This document shows positions 25,473 to 33,247 of a stretch of DNA of 64,000 nucleotides, in pieces. Numbering within the stretch: the stretch's first letter is position 1; the number at the start of each line of letters is the position of its first letter. Both the position numbers and the translations under genes were made by a program. Under the pieces are notes generated by a model. That model made no database searches. It saw only the letters and a program-made list of their open reading frames with translations, and was not told the DNA's origin. The DNA comes from Actinoplanes octamycinicus (lineage in GTDB: Bacteria; Actinomycetota; Actinomycetes; Mycobacteriales; Micromonosporaceae), in the NCBI RefSeq assembly GCF_014205225.1, contig NZ_JACHNB010000001.1:7111501-7175500 (forward strand), read 5' to 3'.

Positions 25473-26004
25473 GCCCGTCCAGGAGGGCACAGAGCCGGGC
25501 CGCTTCGAGATCGACATTGAGGTCCGCGGCGAGACCGCCGTTGGTCCGGGCGGTTTCCACCAGCTTGCGTACGACCGCGGCCATCGACTCCCGCAGCGCC
25601 CGCGCCTGGGGCAGCAGCTCGGCCCTGGTCCGCGCCGCCATCGTGAAGGTGTGCCGGAGCACCGCCTCGCGCTGCCGCTGCTCGTCCAGCGGCAGCCACT
25701 CGGCGAGCAGTTCCTCGCTGAGCCGCCGCCGCTCGTCGCGGCTGCCGGCCGTGCCGAGCAGTGCCAGGATCCGCTCGGCGTGCGCCCAGACCCGCTCCCC
25801 GATCCGCCGGTCCAGCTCCTGCGCGGCGAAGATGATCAGCTCCTGGTGCCCGTCGAAGTAGTGCCGCACCGAGCCGATCGCCAGGCCGGCCTCGTCGGCC
25901 ACGGTGCGCAGCGTCGCCGCCTCCAGTCCGCCGCGGGCGACCACGGCCAGCACGGCGTCCGCGATCGCCGCCCGGCGTTCCCGCTGATCCACCACTTTGG
26001 GCAT
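25396..26004 (-). CDS. TetR-family regulator
   Basis: The helix-turn-helix is complete (IADAVLAVVARGGLEAATLR, then DEAGLAIGSVRHYFDGHQEL), followed by a helical ligand domain. It is divergent from a small membrane protein gene, and a 20-bp palindrome (26036-26055) lies between them, so it most likely represses that gene and itself. The ATG at 26004 has AAAGG upstream. Confidence 0.9.
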   Translation of the reverse strand: MPKVVDQRERRAAIADAVLAVVARGGLEAATLRTVADEAGLAIGSVRHYFDGHQELIIFAAQELDRRIGERVWAHAERILALLGTAGSRDERRRLSEELLAEWLPLDEQRQREAVLRHTFTMAARTRAELLPQARALRESMAAVVRKLVETARTNGGLAADLNVDLEAARLCALLDGLSLQGIGAAPGPLRQVLRHHLDALP

Positions 26005-26035
26005 GTGCCTTTTTAGCACGCTCATGCCATATTGT

Positions 26036-26055
26036 TTTAGCATCGTGGTGCTAAA
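26036..26055. promoter_or_regulatory. TetR operator TTTAGCA-N6-TGCTAAA
   Basis: Perfect 7-bp arms lie between the divergent TetR and membrane-protein genes. A third half-site, TTTTAGCAC, occurs at about 26011-26019 next to the TetR start. The AT-rich sites stand out in this GC-rich DNA. Confidence 0.65.
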
Positions 26056-26069
26056 TACGAGGAGGCGTG

Positions 26070-26549
26070 ATGAACGGGTGGGTGCTGGGCGGGATCATCG
26101 TGGTGGCGGTCGCCGCCGTGGTGCTCCGGCGGCTGATCGGCGAGCCGGTCAACCCGCGCGACCTGTGGGTGCCGCCGGTCGTGCTGACCGGCATCGGCCT
26201 GTGGATCCTGGTCCGCACCAGCGGCCTGCGTCCGGCCGACTACGCGTGGCTGGTCGCCGGGTGCGTGCTCGGGACCGCCCTGGGCTACTGGCGCGGCCGG
26301 GCTGTCGTGGTGTTCGAGAAGGGCGGGGCGTTGTGGCAGCGCTACGACGGCAGGACGTTCGCCGTGGTCATCGGGTCACTGCTGGTCATGGCCGGATTCG
26401 GCCTGGTCGCTGCCCGGCTGGGGATGCGGCCCGAGGCCCGGCCGGTGCAGCTCGGGATCGGGCTGAGCTTCCTGGGCGAGGCCCTCGCCGTGACCCGGCG
26501 CGGCCGCCGCGCCGGGCGGCTCACCGATCGATCGCCGGCTCCTCGATGA
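26070..26549 (+). CDS. DUF1453-like small membrane protein
   Basis: The 159-residue protein has four predicted membrane helices (for example WVLGGIIVVAVAAVVLRRLI and AVVIGSLLVMAGFGLVAARL) and a conserved-looking cytoplasmic loop GYWRGRAVVVFEKGGALWQR, resembling the DUF1453/CcdC-like group. Its function is unknown. AGGAGG (26060-26065) supports the ATG at 26070 rather than the GTG at 26067. It is probably repressed by the divergent TetR protein, which makes it the most likely effector of that regulator. Confidence 0.65.
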   Translation: MNGWVLGGIIVVAVAAVVLRRLIGEPVNPRDLWVPPVVLTGIGLWILVRTSGLRPADYAWLVAGCVLGTALGYWRGRAVVVFEKGGALWQRYDGRTFAVVIGSLLVMAGFGLVAARLGMRPEARPVQLGIGLSFLGEALAVTRRGRRAGRLTDRSPAPR

Positions 26550-27120
26550 CCGACGCCCGCAGCGGATCGGTGGGGCGGATGGCGGCGTCCTCCAGGCGCT
26601 GTTCCAGGTCCTCCAGGTCGTGGGTGTGCCGGTGACGTTTCTCCGCCTCGGTGATCGGCAGCAGCCACAGCACCCGGGCGTGGCCGGCCGGGAGGGCGCA
26701 CTCCTCCAGCTCCGGCCCCCACGGGTAGGGCAGGCTGACCAGCAGGTGGTCGCACGCGGAGCCGGGCAGCCAGGGCCGGCCGATCGGCACGGTGTGGCCG
26801 TGGCCGAGCTCGTAGTCACCGCCGCCCGCGTGGTAGTAGGCGACCATGGTCAGCGTCTCGACGTGCACCTCGTCGTCGGCCGCCGGGGCGTGCAGCACGA
26901 ACTCCAGGCCGTGCCCGTCCCGCTGGGTGGCGTCCCACAGTCCGGCGGTGGCGTAGAGGCGGCCGCCCTCCGGCGGGCGCAGGCTGAGGATGTGCAGGTC
27001 CGGCACGGTGGTCCAGATCGGTCCCGGGGCCGGCGCGAGGACGGTGACGTCGCTGCCGGGGAAGAGGTTGCCGAGGTGTTCCAGCAGGGCCCGCGCGGCC
27101 GGGGTCAGCTCGTGATCCAC
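26521..27120 (-). CDS. Suppressor-of-fused-like domain protein
   Basis: The 199-residue protein contains VETLTMVAYYHAGGGDYELG-HGHTVPIGRPW and LVSLPYPWGPELEEC, which fit the bacterial suppressor of fused (SUFU) domain family. In bacteria these are often linked to polymorphic-toxin immunity, but none of the neighbours is a toxin. The GTG at 27120 is the only plausible start. It overlaps the end of the convergent membrane-protein gene by 29 bp. Confidence 0.7.
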   Translation of the reverse strand: MDHELTPAARALLEHLGNLFPGSDVTVLAPAPGPIWTTVPDLHILSLRPPEGGRLYATAGLWDATQRDGHGLEFVLHAPAADDEVHVETLTMVAYYHAGGGDYELGHGHTVPIGRPWLPGSACDHLLVSLPYPWGPELEECALPAGHARVLWLLPITEAEKRHRHTHDLEDLEQRLEDAAIRPTDPLRASVIEEPAIDR

Positions 27121-27244
27121 ACCCGGCAGTGTGTCATGCCCGACTTGTGCCTCCTTTCCGTGCGGGACAGAACCCGGGCGGCCGCCTCCCGATCAACGCA
27201 AGCCGGGTATAGCGTTCCGCGACATCGAGAACGGGGGCACCGGC

Positions 27245-27403
27245 ATGACATCCACCTTCCATCGCACGCTCAGCGCGCTCGTGGTGACCGGCGCGCTGGT
27301 CCTGACCAGTGGCGGCGTCGCGGCCGCCGCGCTGTCCGCCAAGCCGCTGCGCGCCGAGGTCGCGCCGACCGAGGTGCTGGCGAAACCGCTGCGGGCCGAG
27401 TGA
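27245..27403 (+). CDS. Secreted 52-residue peptide with repeated AKPLRAE
   Basis: The product has a clear signal peptide (TFHRTLSALVVTGALVLTSG, ending near GGVAAAA) and a mature part of about 25 residues made of two copies of AKPLRAE separated by VAPTEVL; the second copy is the C-terminus. GGGGG lies ~8 bp before the ATG and a TATAGC box about 35 bp upstream. It is followed at once by a perfect palindromic terminator. I know no family for it. A signalling peptide, a wall-associated peptide or a structural role are all possible. Confidence 0.6.
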   Translation: MTSTFHRTLSALVVTGALVLTSGGVAAAALSAKPLRAEVAPTEVLAKPLRAE

Positions 27404-27407
27404 CCAC

Positions 27408-27441
27408 GGTCGCCGCTCCACCGCGCGGTGGAGCGGCGACC
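27408..27441. terminator. Bidirectional terminator, 17-bp perfect arms
   Basis: GGTCGCCGCTCCACCGC (27408-27424) is followed at once by its exact reverse complement (27425-27441). It separates the small secreted peptide gene from the convergent adenosine deaminase gene. Confidence 0.75.
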
Positions 27442-27446
27442 CTTCG

Positions 27447-28469
27447 TCAGCGGCCGGCGGCGTAGGAGTCGATCTCGGCCAGCACAGCCGCCTTGCCGGC
27501 GGCGTCCAGGAACGAGTAGCGCACCGCCTGCCGGGCCAGCTCGGCCAGACCCTGCTCGTCCAGGTCGAGCAGGTCCGCGGCGACCTGGTACTCCCGGTTC
27601 AGCGTGGTGGAGAACATCGGCGGGTCGTCCGAGTTGACGGTGACCGGCACCCCGGCCGCCACCAGCGCGGGCAGTGGATGCTCGGCCAGCGACGGCACCG
27701 ACCGGGTGCAGACGTTCGAGGTCGGGCACACCTCCAGCGCGATGTCGTGCTCGCGCAGGTGGTCCATCAGCTCCGGGTCCCGGGCGGCGGCGATGCCGTG
27801 GCCGATCCGTTCCGCCCCGAGGTGCCGGACCGCCTCCCAGATCGCCTGCGGGCCGGTCGACTCGCCGGCGTGCGGCACGCTGTGCAGGCCGGCCGCCCGG
27901 GCGGCGGCGAAATGCTCGGCGAACTGCGCCCGGGACACCCCGGCCTCCGGACCGCCGAGTCCGAAGCTGATCAGGCCCTCCGGGCGCTGCTTGAGCGCCA
28001 CCTCGAGCGTCATGTCGGCCGACTCCGGCCACGGCGGGCCCGGGATGTCGAAGCACCAGCGCAGCTCGATGCCGTGATCCCGGGCGGCTCGCCGCCGGGC
28101 GTCCTCGACCGCTTCGCAGTACGCCTCGGCCGGGATGCCGCGCTTGATCGACGAGTACGGGCTGAGCGTCACCTCGGCGTACCGCACCGCCTGGGCGGCC
28201 AGCCCGGCGCCGATGTCGTAGGTGAGCGTGGCCACGTCCTCGGCGTCCCGGACCAGGTCCACCACCGACAGGTACACCTCGATGAAGTGCGGGAAGTCGG
28301 TGAACGTGAAGTAGTCGGCGAGCAGTGCCGGGTCGGCCGGCACCGCGGTGCTCCCGGCGTACCGCGCGGCCAGGCCGGCCACGGTCTCCGGGGTGGCCGA
28401 CCCGACGTGGTGGACGTGCAGCTCCACCTTGGGCAGGCCGGCGATGAAGTGGGTCAGATCTGGTGCCAT
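27447..28469 (-). CDS. add: Adenosine deaminase
   Basis: The 340-residue enzyme has the metal-dependent deaminase motifs: HVHH (KVELHVHHVG) for zinc, SVPHAGES with the catalytic His and Glu region, RIGHGI and VTVNSDDPPMF with the catalytic Asp pair. It converts adenosine or deoxyadenosine to inosine for purine salvage. The usual HxHLDG is HVHHVG here, a variation seen in adenosine deaminase-like enzymes, so a modified purine is possible. ATG 28469 follows GGGGACC; an ATG nine codons upstream is an alternative. The leader of about 125 bp contains competing hairpins. Confidence 0.88.
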   Translation of the reverse strand: MAPDLTHFIAGLPKVELHVHHVGSATPETVAGLAARYAGSTAVPADPALLADYFTFTDFPHFIEVYLSVVDLVRDAEDVATLTYDIGAGLAAQAVRYAEVTLSPYSSIKRGIPAEAYCEAVEDARRRAARDHGIELRWCFDIPGPPWPESADMTLEVALKQRPEGLISFGLGGPEAGVSRAQFAEHFAAARAAGLHSVPHAGESTGPQAIWEAVRHLGAERIGHGIAAARDPELMDHLREHDIALEVCPTSNVCTRSVPSLAEHPLPALVAAGVPVTVNSDDPPMFSTTLNREYQVAADLLDLDEQGLAELARQAVRYSFLDAAGKAAVLAEIDSYAAGR

Positions 28470-28497
28470 GTGTCGGTCCCCGATGCGAGTCATCACC

Positions 28498-28534
28498 GGG
28501 GCGCCCGCGGGCAGCCTCCGGTGGGAGGCGCCCT
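28498..28534 (-). promoter_or_regulatory. Structured leader of the deaminase gene
   Basis: On the transcript, GGGCGCC can pair with GGCGCCC (28500-28506 with 28527-28533), while GCCTCC can pair with GGAGGC (28514-28519 with 28524-28529). The two stems share bases and exclude each other. A TAGCGT -10 box lies upstream at 28602-28607. It matches no riboswitch class I know. Confidence 0.3.
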
Positions 28535-28604
28535 TACGACCAAACGCGAGCCGAGCGTGGCGGACATCGTCCGTCGCAGCGCCCCTCGGCCCGCACCCGC
28601 GACG

Positions 28605-29099
28605 CTAACAACGCCGCTCGCGGTTGTCGAGAACGATCCGCGCGAGCGCTCTCAGCTCCCTCTCAAGGTCGTCGTCGGCACGGCCGCCGAGCTCGAACTC
28701 CAGCCGGTCGAGCAGCGCGAGGAGCCGGTCGGTGACGGCGCGGTCGCCGGTCTGGGCGAGCGCGCCGAGCAGCCGGTGGCCGCACTCTTCCGGCCGCAGC
28801 GATCGGGCGAGCAGGCGGCGGCACAGGTCGTGGGCAACGATCTCGGCGCTGCGTTCCAGGTCCGTCGACGCGATCTGCCAATCCGCGAGCATCGCGCGCA
28901 GCAGCTCGTCGGCGTCGTTCTGGTGCAGCCGGGAGGAGGACTGGATGGCCAGCTCCAGCGTCGCTCCACCGGACGCACCGGCGGCGAGCAGGTCGCAGGC
29001 AAGCAGCACCGCTTCCCGCGGCTCCACCCGCTCGATCACCAGCTGCGCCGACGCGAGCCGCAGCCGCCGCTGAAGATCGTGGTCCGGCCGCCGGGTCAT
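28605..29099 (-). CDS. Conserved-looking helical protein of unknown function (164 aa)
   Basis: I do not recognise the family. The protein is almost entirely helical and charged (for example DHDLQRRLRLASAQLVIERV and LAQTGDRAVTDRLLALLDRL) with no membrane segment. The ATG at 29099 has a TACGAT box 7 bp upstream and no Shine-Dalgarno sequence, which fits a leaderless message. It is divergent from the DUF4231 gene. Confidence 0.6.
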   Translation of the reverse strand: MTRRPDHDLQRRLRLASAQLVIERVEPREAVLLACDLLAAGASGGATLELAIQSSSRLHQNDADELLRAMLADWQIASTDLERSAEIVAHDLCRRLLARSLRPEECGHRLLGALAQTGDRAVTDRLLALLDRLEFELGGRADDDLERELRALARIVLDNRERRC

Positions 29100-29106
29100 G
29101 CTGGAG

Positions 29107-29112
29107 ATCGTA
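29107..29112 (-). promoter_or_regulatory. -10 box TACGAT, leaderless start
   Basis: The hexamer lies 7 bp before the ATG at 29099 on the minus strand. Confidence 0.45.
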
Positions 29113-29160
29113 CGAACAGCCGGCCTCGTCACGCCCGGCAAACGTGACCACACTGGAGGG

Positions 29161-29709
29161 ATGCCGACCCCGCCCGAGTCGCATCCCTCCGAGCGCGGAT
29201 TCTTCGTCCTCTCCCAGCAGCAGTCCGGACTTCCACCGCGTGAGGCGATCATCCGCTTCCGAGAGGTGGTGGACGAGGACCTGAACTGGGCCGATCACCG
29301 TAAAGCGCGGTTCCGGCGGCGGGCCGTAGCAGTGAAGGTGTCCTCGCTGGTGCTGGCCGGTCTGTCCACGGTGGCGCTGGGCGTCGACCCGGACGGGCAC
29401 GGCCGCGTGCTGGCGCTACCGCTGGTGGCCGCGGTCACCGTGCTGGCCGGCCTGGAGCCGTACATGAGCTGGCGGAGCCGGTGGGTCTCGATGGAGGAGG
29501 CCCGCTACGAGCTGAACCGCCTGCGCGACGAGATCGACTTCTACCTGGTCACCACCACCGCGAGCGACCAGGATCGGAAGCGGCTGGCCCGGTACTTCGC
29601 CGATCAGCAGCGGATCTGGCGTGGGGTCAGCAAGCAGTGGCGGGACTTCCGGGCCGCCGACACGGCCGCGCCCGCCGCCAAGGAACAGCCGGATGCCACC
29701 CAGCAGTAG
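29161..29709 (+). CDS. DUF4231-family membrane protein
   Basis: The 182-residue protein has two adjacent membrane helices (VKVSSLVLAGLSTVALGV and VLALPLVAAVTVLAGLEPYM) flanked by helical cytoplasmic parts with YELNRLRDEIDFYL and RKRLARYFADQQRIWRG. This is the arrangement of DUF4231/SLATT-like proteins, some of which are pore-forming partners in nucleotide-sensing conflict systems. No sensor or synthase gene lies next to it, so such a role is only a possibility. GGAGGG directly precedes the ATG. Confidence 0.7.
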   Translation: MPTPPESHPSERGFFVLSQQQSGLPPREAIIRFREVVDEDLNWADHRKARFRRRAVAVKVSSLVLAGLSTVALGVDPDGHGRVLALPLVAAVTVLAGLEPYMSWRSRWVSMEEARYELNRLRDEIDFYLVTTTASDQDRKRLARYFADQQRIWRGVSKQWRDFRAADTAAPAAKEQPDATQQ

Positions 29710-29720
29710 AAGGAGCGTTC

Positions 29721-30218
29721 ATGGATCAGGCAGTGCGGGCGGACAGGTGGGCGACGGTGCCGCGGCTGCTCGGGGAGCATCGGTACCTGGTGCTCGGGAC
29801 GGCGGACGCGGACGGGAATCCCTGGGCGACGCCGGTGTTCTTCGCCGCGGACGGGGTGCAGCGGATCGTCTGGGTGTCGGCGCCGGGCAGCCGGCACTCG
29901 CGGAACATCGCGGTGCGGCCGACGGTCAGCATCACGCTTTTCGACACGCGGGTGCCGGTCGGGCAGGCCGAGGCCGTCTATCTGGAGGCGACCGCCGAGG
30001 TCATTTCCCAAGGCGACTACGGTACGGCCATCGCGCTGATCAACGCCAAGCTGCCGGACGATCGTCAGCTGGCGCCGGAGGATCTCGGGCCGGGCGGGCC
30101 GCTGGAGGTCTATCAGGCGACGGTGAGCCGGCATTTCGTGCTGGTGCGCGGCGGGGACACGCGGTTCGACAACGTCACCGACGCCCGGCTCGAGGTCAGC
30201 CCGCCGGCAGCTTCTTGA
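29721..30218 (+). CDS. Pyridoxamine 5'-phosphate oxidase-family protein
   Basis: The 165-residue protein has the split-barrel flavin-binding fold: YLVLGTADADGNPWATPVFF at the start, IVWVSAPGSRHSRNIAVRP in the middle and a C-terminal RFDNVTDARLEV strand. Family members bind FMN, F420 or heme and reduce or oxidise small molecules. The ATG at 29721 has AAGGAG upstream, 11 bp after the DUF4231 stop, so the two may be co-transcribed. The 3' end overlaps the convergent acetyltransferase gene by 23 bp. Confidence 0.82.
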   Translation: MDQAVRADRWATVPRLLGEHRYLVLGTADADGNPWATPVFFAADGVQRIVWVSAPGSRHSRNIAVRPTVSITLFDTRVPVGQAEAVYLEATAEVISQGDYGTAIALINAKLPDDRQLAPEDLGPGGPLEVYQATVSRHFVLVRGGDTRFDNVTDARLEVSPPAAS

Positions 30219-30708
30219 CCAGCCAGATACAGGGGTCGGCCTCGTCGTGGCGGGCCCCGGCGTCGTCGAGGTAGTGCCAGTGGTCCACATAGCGGCACTC
30301 GGTCATCGTGTAGCCCAGCCGGAGGTAGAGGGCCGCGGCGCGCGGGTTGTCGTCGGCGACGCCGAGCCCGATCAGCGGCAGGCCCCGGTGCCGGGCCCGT
30401 CGCTCCGCCTCGGCGAGCAGCGCGGTGCCGACCCCGCGACCCTGGTGGTGGGGCGGCCAGACCTGCAGGCCGTTGATCTCCGGGCAGGCGAAGGCGGCGC
30501 GGACGGCGGGTTCCTTCGGGCCGGTCCAGAGCAGCTCGCACGAGCCGAGCGGGCCCTCCGCCGACCAGGCGATCAGGAATGAACCGGCGCCGGCGGCCTG
30601 CCGGGCGAACCGGGCCGCGTGCCCCCGCGTCCGGCCGGTAGGCCGCCACCGCTCCAGCCGCTCGACGTCCTCGGCCACACACTCGCGAATGTCCACACCG
30701 CCTAGCAT
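30196..30708 (-). CDS. GNAT-family N-acetyltransferase
   Basis: The acetyl-CoA binding motif is present as VWPPHHQGRGVGTALLAEAE (Q/R-x-x-G-x-G/A), followed by the motif B region DDNPRAAALYLRLGYT. The substrate is unknown. The ATG at 30708 is used; a GTG at 30696 is an alternative that would remove MLGG. The start is only 8 bp from that of the divergent kinase-like gene, so the two promoters must overlap both coding starts. Confidence 0.85.
   Translation of the reverse strand: MLGGVDIRECVAEDVERLERWRPTGRTRGHAARFARQAAGAGSFLIAWSAEGPLGSCELLWTGPKEPAVRAAFACPEINGLQVWPPHHQGRGVGTALLAEAERRARHRGLPLIGLGVADDNPRAAALYLRLGYTMTECRYVDHWHYLDDAGARHDEADPCIWLVKKLPAG
30703..30708 (+). promoter_or_regulatory. -10 box TAGCAT before the TmrB-like gene
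   Basis: The hexamer lies 8 bp before ATG 30717 and covers the first codons of the divergent acetyltransferase gene. Confidence 0.4.
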
Positions 30709-30716
30709 CGGGCGTC

Positions 30717-31238
30717 ATGATCGTGTGGATCAACGGCACCCACGGGGTGGGCAAGACGACGACCAGCGCGCTCGTGCAGCGGCTGCTGCCGGACTCGCGG
30801 GTGTTCGACGCCGAGAAGGTCGGCGAGACGCTGATGGACATCACGCCGGGGCTGCCCGCGACGGACAACTTCCAGCACTGGCCCCCGTGGCGGCCGCTGG
30901 TCGTGGAGACCGCCCGGCAGGTGCTCGCCTACACCGGCGGCACCCTGGTGATGCCGATGACCGTCCTGGTCGAGCGGTACTGGCTGGAGATCAGCGCGGG
31001 CCTCGCCGGGCACGGCATCCCGGTCCGGCACTTCGTCCTGCACGCCGACCGGGCGACCCTGCGCGGGCGGATCGAGGCCGAGCACCGCATCCCGTCGCCG
31101 TTCCGGCTGCGGCACCTGGAGCCCTACGCCGAGGCGGCCCGTACCTGGCTGCACGCGGCGGCCGAGGTCGTGGACACCACGCACCTGACGCCGGGTGAGG
31201 CCGCCGAGCGGATCGCGGCGGCGGTCAGCTCCCGGTGA
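30717..31238 (+). CDS. TmrB-like P-loop NTPase
   Basis: The 173-residue protein has a Walker A motif [10 protein letters not shown] at residues 7-16 and [20 protein letters not shown], a layout close to the tunicamycin-resistance protein TmrB and other kinase-like small P-loop proteins. TmrB binds tunicamycin and ATP at the membrane; resistance here is not shown. The gene overlaps the convergent TetR gene by 14 bp. Confidence 0.75.
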   Translation: MIVWINGTHGVGKTTTSALVQRLLPDSRVFDAEKVGETLMDITPGLPATDNFQHWPPWRPLVVETARQVLAYTGGTLVMPMTVLVERYWLEISAGLAGHGIPVRHFVLHADRATLRGRIEAEHRIPSPFRLRHLEPYAEAARTWLHAAAEVVDTTHLTPGEAAERIAAAVSSR

Positions 31239-31833
31239 CCGTGTCCCAGGCGGCCATCGCGCAGTCGATCACCGATTCCAGTTCGGTACGCGAGGCGCCG
31301 TCCCGTGCCTGCAGCGAGAGCCCCTGCACCACGGTCGCGTAGTAGCGGGCGGCGGCGTCGAGCGTGGCCGGCGCGGCGGTGAGCTCGCCGTCGGCGGCGC
31401 CCCGGGCGAGCCGGTCGCGGATGGCGGCGAGCTGGCCGCGCCGGCGCTCGGCCAGGAACTCGCGGACCGCGTGGTTCTCGACGGCGCCGGTCGGCGCGGC
31501 CAGGATCAGCATGCAGTAGTGCGGGGTGTCCGGCCCGGTGATCTGGTCGGCGGTGGCGCGCAGCATGGCGTGGATCGCGGCGCGGGCGGCCGGCTCGTCG
31601 TGCAGGGCTCGGCGGGGCGGGGCGCCCGCGGTCGTACCGTAAAGCTCCATGACCTTGCGGAAGAGGTCGGCCTTGCTGCCGAAGCAGGCGTAGATGCTGG
31701 CCGAGGCGATGCCCATGGCGTCGGCCAGGTCGCTCAGCGAGGTGCCCTCGTAACCGCGCTCCCAGAAGACGTCCAGCGCCCGGCGCAGCGCGGTGTCCGG
31801 GTCGAAGGTGCGGGGCCTGCCGCGGGTAGCCAT
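31225..31833 (-). CDS. TetR-family regulator
   Basis: The N-terminal helix-turn-helix is typical ([20 protein letters not shown] and [20 protein letters not shown]), and the C-terminal part ([20 protein letters not shown]) matches AcrR-type TetR proteins. It is divergent from a quinone oxidoreductase gene, its probable target. The ATG at 31833 has AGGAGGGGAA upstream. The AT-rich intergenic region holds inverted repeats. Confidence 0.9.
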   Translation of the reverse strand: MATRGRPRTFDPDTALRRALDVFWERGYEGTSLSDLADAMGIASASIYACFGSKADLFRKVMELYGTTAGAPPRRALHDEPAARAAIHAMLRATADQITGPDTPHYCMLILAAPTGAVENHAVREFLAERRRGQLAAIRDRLARGAADGELTAAPATLDAAARYYATVVQGLSLQARDGASRTELESVIDCAMAAWDTVTGS

Positions 31834-31853
31834 CCGGCGGTTCCCCTCCTTTC

Positions 31854-31906
31854 TTTGTCGATCGATCAAGTTTAGCCTGGAGCCTAATTGTTGGTTGTTC
31901 GACAAA
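31854..31906. promoter_or_regulatory. Operator region TTTGTCGA ... TCGACAAA
   Basis: Perfect 8-bp arms (31854-31861 and 31899-31906) bracket the divergent promoters of the TetR and oxidoreductase genes. The left arm runs into a GATCGATC element, giving a second, near-palindromic site. Confidence 0.5.
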
Positions 31907-31921
31907 AAAAGGAGACCGACC

Positions 31922-32896
31922 ATGCGTGCGCTCCAGCAGACCTCCTGGAACGGTCCACGGGACCTGCGCCTGATCACCGACGCACCGGTGCCGCGGCCGG
32001 GTGCGGGCGAGATCCTGCTCCGGGTGACCGCCGCCGGGGTGAACTTCGTGGACGTCTCGCAGGCGCGCGGCGCGTTCGCGGGCGGGCCGCAGCCGCCCTA
32101 CCTGGCCGGGATCGAGGCCGCCGGGGAGGTCACCGCGCTCGGCGAGGGCGTGACCGGCCCGCAGGTCGGCGCGCACGTGGCCGGGGTGGCGATCGGCGGC
32201 GGCGCCTTCGCCGAACACCTGGTGCTGCCGGCCGCCGCGGCAGTCCCGGTGCCGCCCGGCTGGACCGACGAGCAGGCGCTCGGCCTGACGGTGAACTGGC
32301 CGACCGCGCTGGCGGCGCTGAAACCGCTGGGCGGGCTCGCCGCGGGGCAGACCGTGCTGATCCACGCGGCGGCGGGCGCGACCGGGCAGGCCGCGGTGCG
32401 GATGGCCAAGCACTACGGCGCCACGGTGATCGCCACCGCCTCCCCCGGCAAGCACGACGTGGTGCGGGCGCTCGGAGCCGACCACGTGCTCGACTCCCGG
32501 GGTGGCGACCTCGCGGCCGAGGTGCTGCGGCTCACCGGCGGCGTCGACCTGGTGCTGGAGTCGGTCGGCGGCCCGGCGCTGGAGGCCAGCCTGGCGGCGG
32601 CCAAGCGGGTGACCGGCCGGGTGGTGGTCTACGGGCTGGCCGGCGGGGAGGCGTCGATCAGCAACTGGGACCTGGTCTACCGGCACCAGGTGCACGTCGT
32701 CGGACTCAACATCGGCGTCCTGATCCAGGCGGCGCCGCGGCTCTTCGGTGAGCTGATGGGCGAGATGTCCGGCCTGGTGGCGGCGGGGGTCCTCGGTCCG
32801 GTCCAGCCCACCGTGCACGACCTGGCGGAGGGACCGAAGGTGCTCTCCGAACTGGCGGCCCGGGCCACGGTGGGCAAGCTCGCGCTGCGGCCCTGA
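31922..32896 (+). CDS. NADPH:quinone oxidoreductase (zinc-independent MDR)
   Basis: The 324-residue protein belongs to the medium-chain dehydrogenase/reductase superfamily, quinone reductase branch: [13 protein letters not shown] near the N-terminus and the nucleotide-binding [19 protein letters not shown]. Catalytic zinc cysteines are absent, as expected. It transfers electrons from NADPH to quinones or enones. AAAAGGAGA precedes the ATG. The divergent TetR protein probably controls it. Confidence 0.88.
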   Translation: MRALQQTSWNGPRDLRLITDAPVPRPGAGEILLRVTAAGVNFVDVSQARGAFAGGPQPPYLAGIEAAGEVTALGEGVTGPQVGAHVAGVAIGGGAFAEHLVLPAAAAVPVPPGWTDEQALGLTVNWPTALAALKPLGGLAAGQTVLIHAAAGATGQAAVRMAKHYGATVIATASPGKHDVVRALGADHVLDSRGGDLAAEVLRLTGGVDLVLESVGGPALEASLAAAKRVTGRVVVYGLAGGEASISNWDLVYRHQVHVVGLNIGVLIQAAPRLFGELMGEMSGLVAAGVLGPVQPTVHDLAEGPKVLSELAARATVGKLALRP

Positions 32897-32901
32897 CCCG
32901 G

Positions 32902-33100
32902 TCACACCCCGGCCAGGAAGAGGACACCGGTGACGACCAGGCCGGCCTCGACCAGGAGGACGAAGACGCGGTCGCCGATCCGGCCGACGATCTTCTTGCC
33001 CGCCCAACCGCCGGCCAGGGTCGCCGGCACCGTAGCCGGCGATCGTGAACAGGTGCACGGTGAGGGCGCTGGCCGCCTCGGTGCCGCACCACGGGTCCGG
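32902..33100 (-). pseudogene. Remnant of a TauE/SafE-type permease with frameshift
   Basis: The minus strand encodes VPATLAGGWAGKKIVGRIGD and RVFVLLVEAGLVVTGVLFLA, which looks like the last two helices of a sulfite exporter TauE/SafE-type protein. The upstream part, SALTVHLFTIAGYG, continues only in another reading frame, with the shift near 33,030. No start codon or N-terminal half is present. The remnant lies 5 bp after the oxidoreductase gene. The family assignment rests on a short segment. Confidence 0.45.
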
Positions 33101-33125
33101 ACCGCGGCGCGTCCCGCGGCAGGCC

Positions 33126-33178
33126 GGCTGGGCGCCAGGGGTGTCTCGAACGGTCCGAGACACCCCTGACGCCCAGCC
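33126..33178. terminator. Long hairpin, 23-bp arms with one mismatch
   Basis: The arms at 33126-33148 and 33156-33178 enclose a 7-bp loop; the inner part is AGGGGTGTCTCG with CGAGACACCCCT. It separates the permease remnant from the 33.2-kb gene. It may be a terminator or the footprint of a lost mobile element. Confidence 0.55.
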
Positions 33179-33247
33179 ACGACCGTGACGCGCCTGCGAG
33201 CCCGAGCAGGGATCACCTCGGACGGGACGGCCGGTCCGGCGACGACG

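Noticed and set aside
28480..28600. Known purine riboswitch before adenosine deaminase
   Set aside because: The leader lacks the three-way junction and conserved loop bases of purine riboswitches; only unspecific GC stems are visible.
29161..30218. Nucleotide-sensing defence pair made of DUF4231 and its neighbour
   Set aside because: The neighbour is a pyridoxamine-oxidase-like protein, not a nucleotide synthase or sensor, so a SLATT-type conflict system is not supported.
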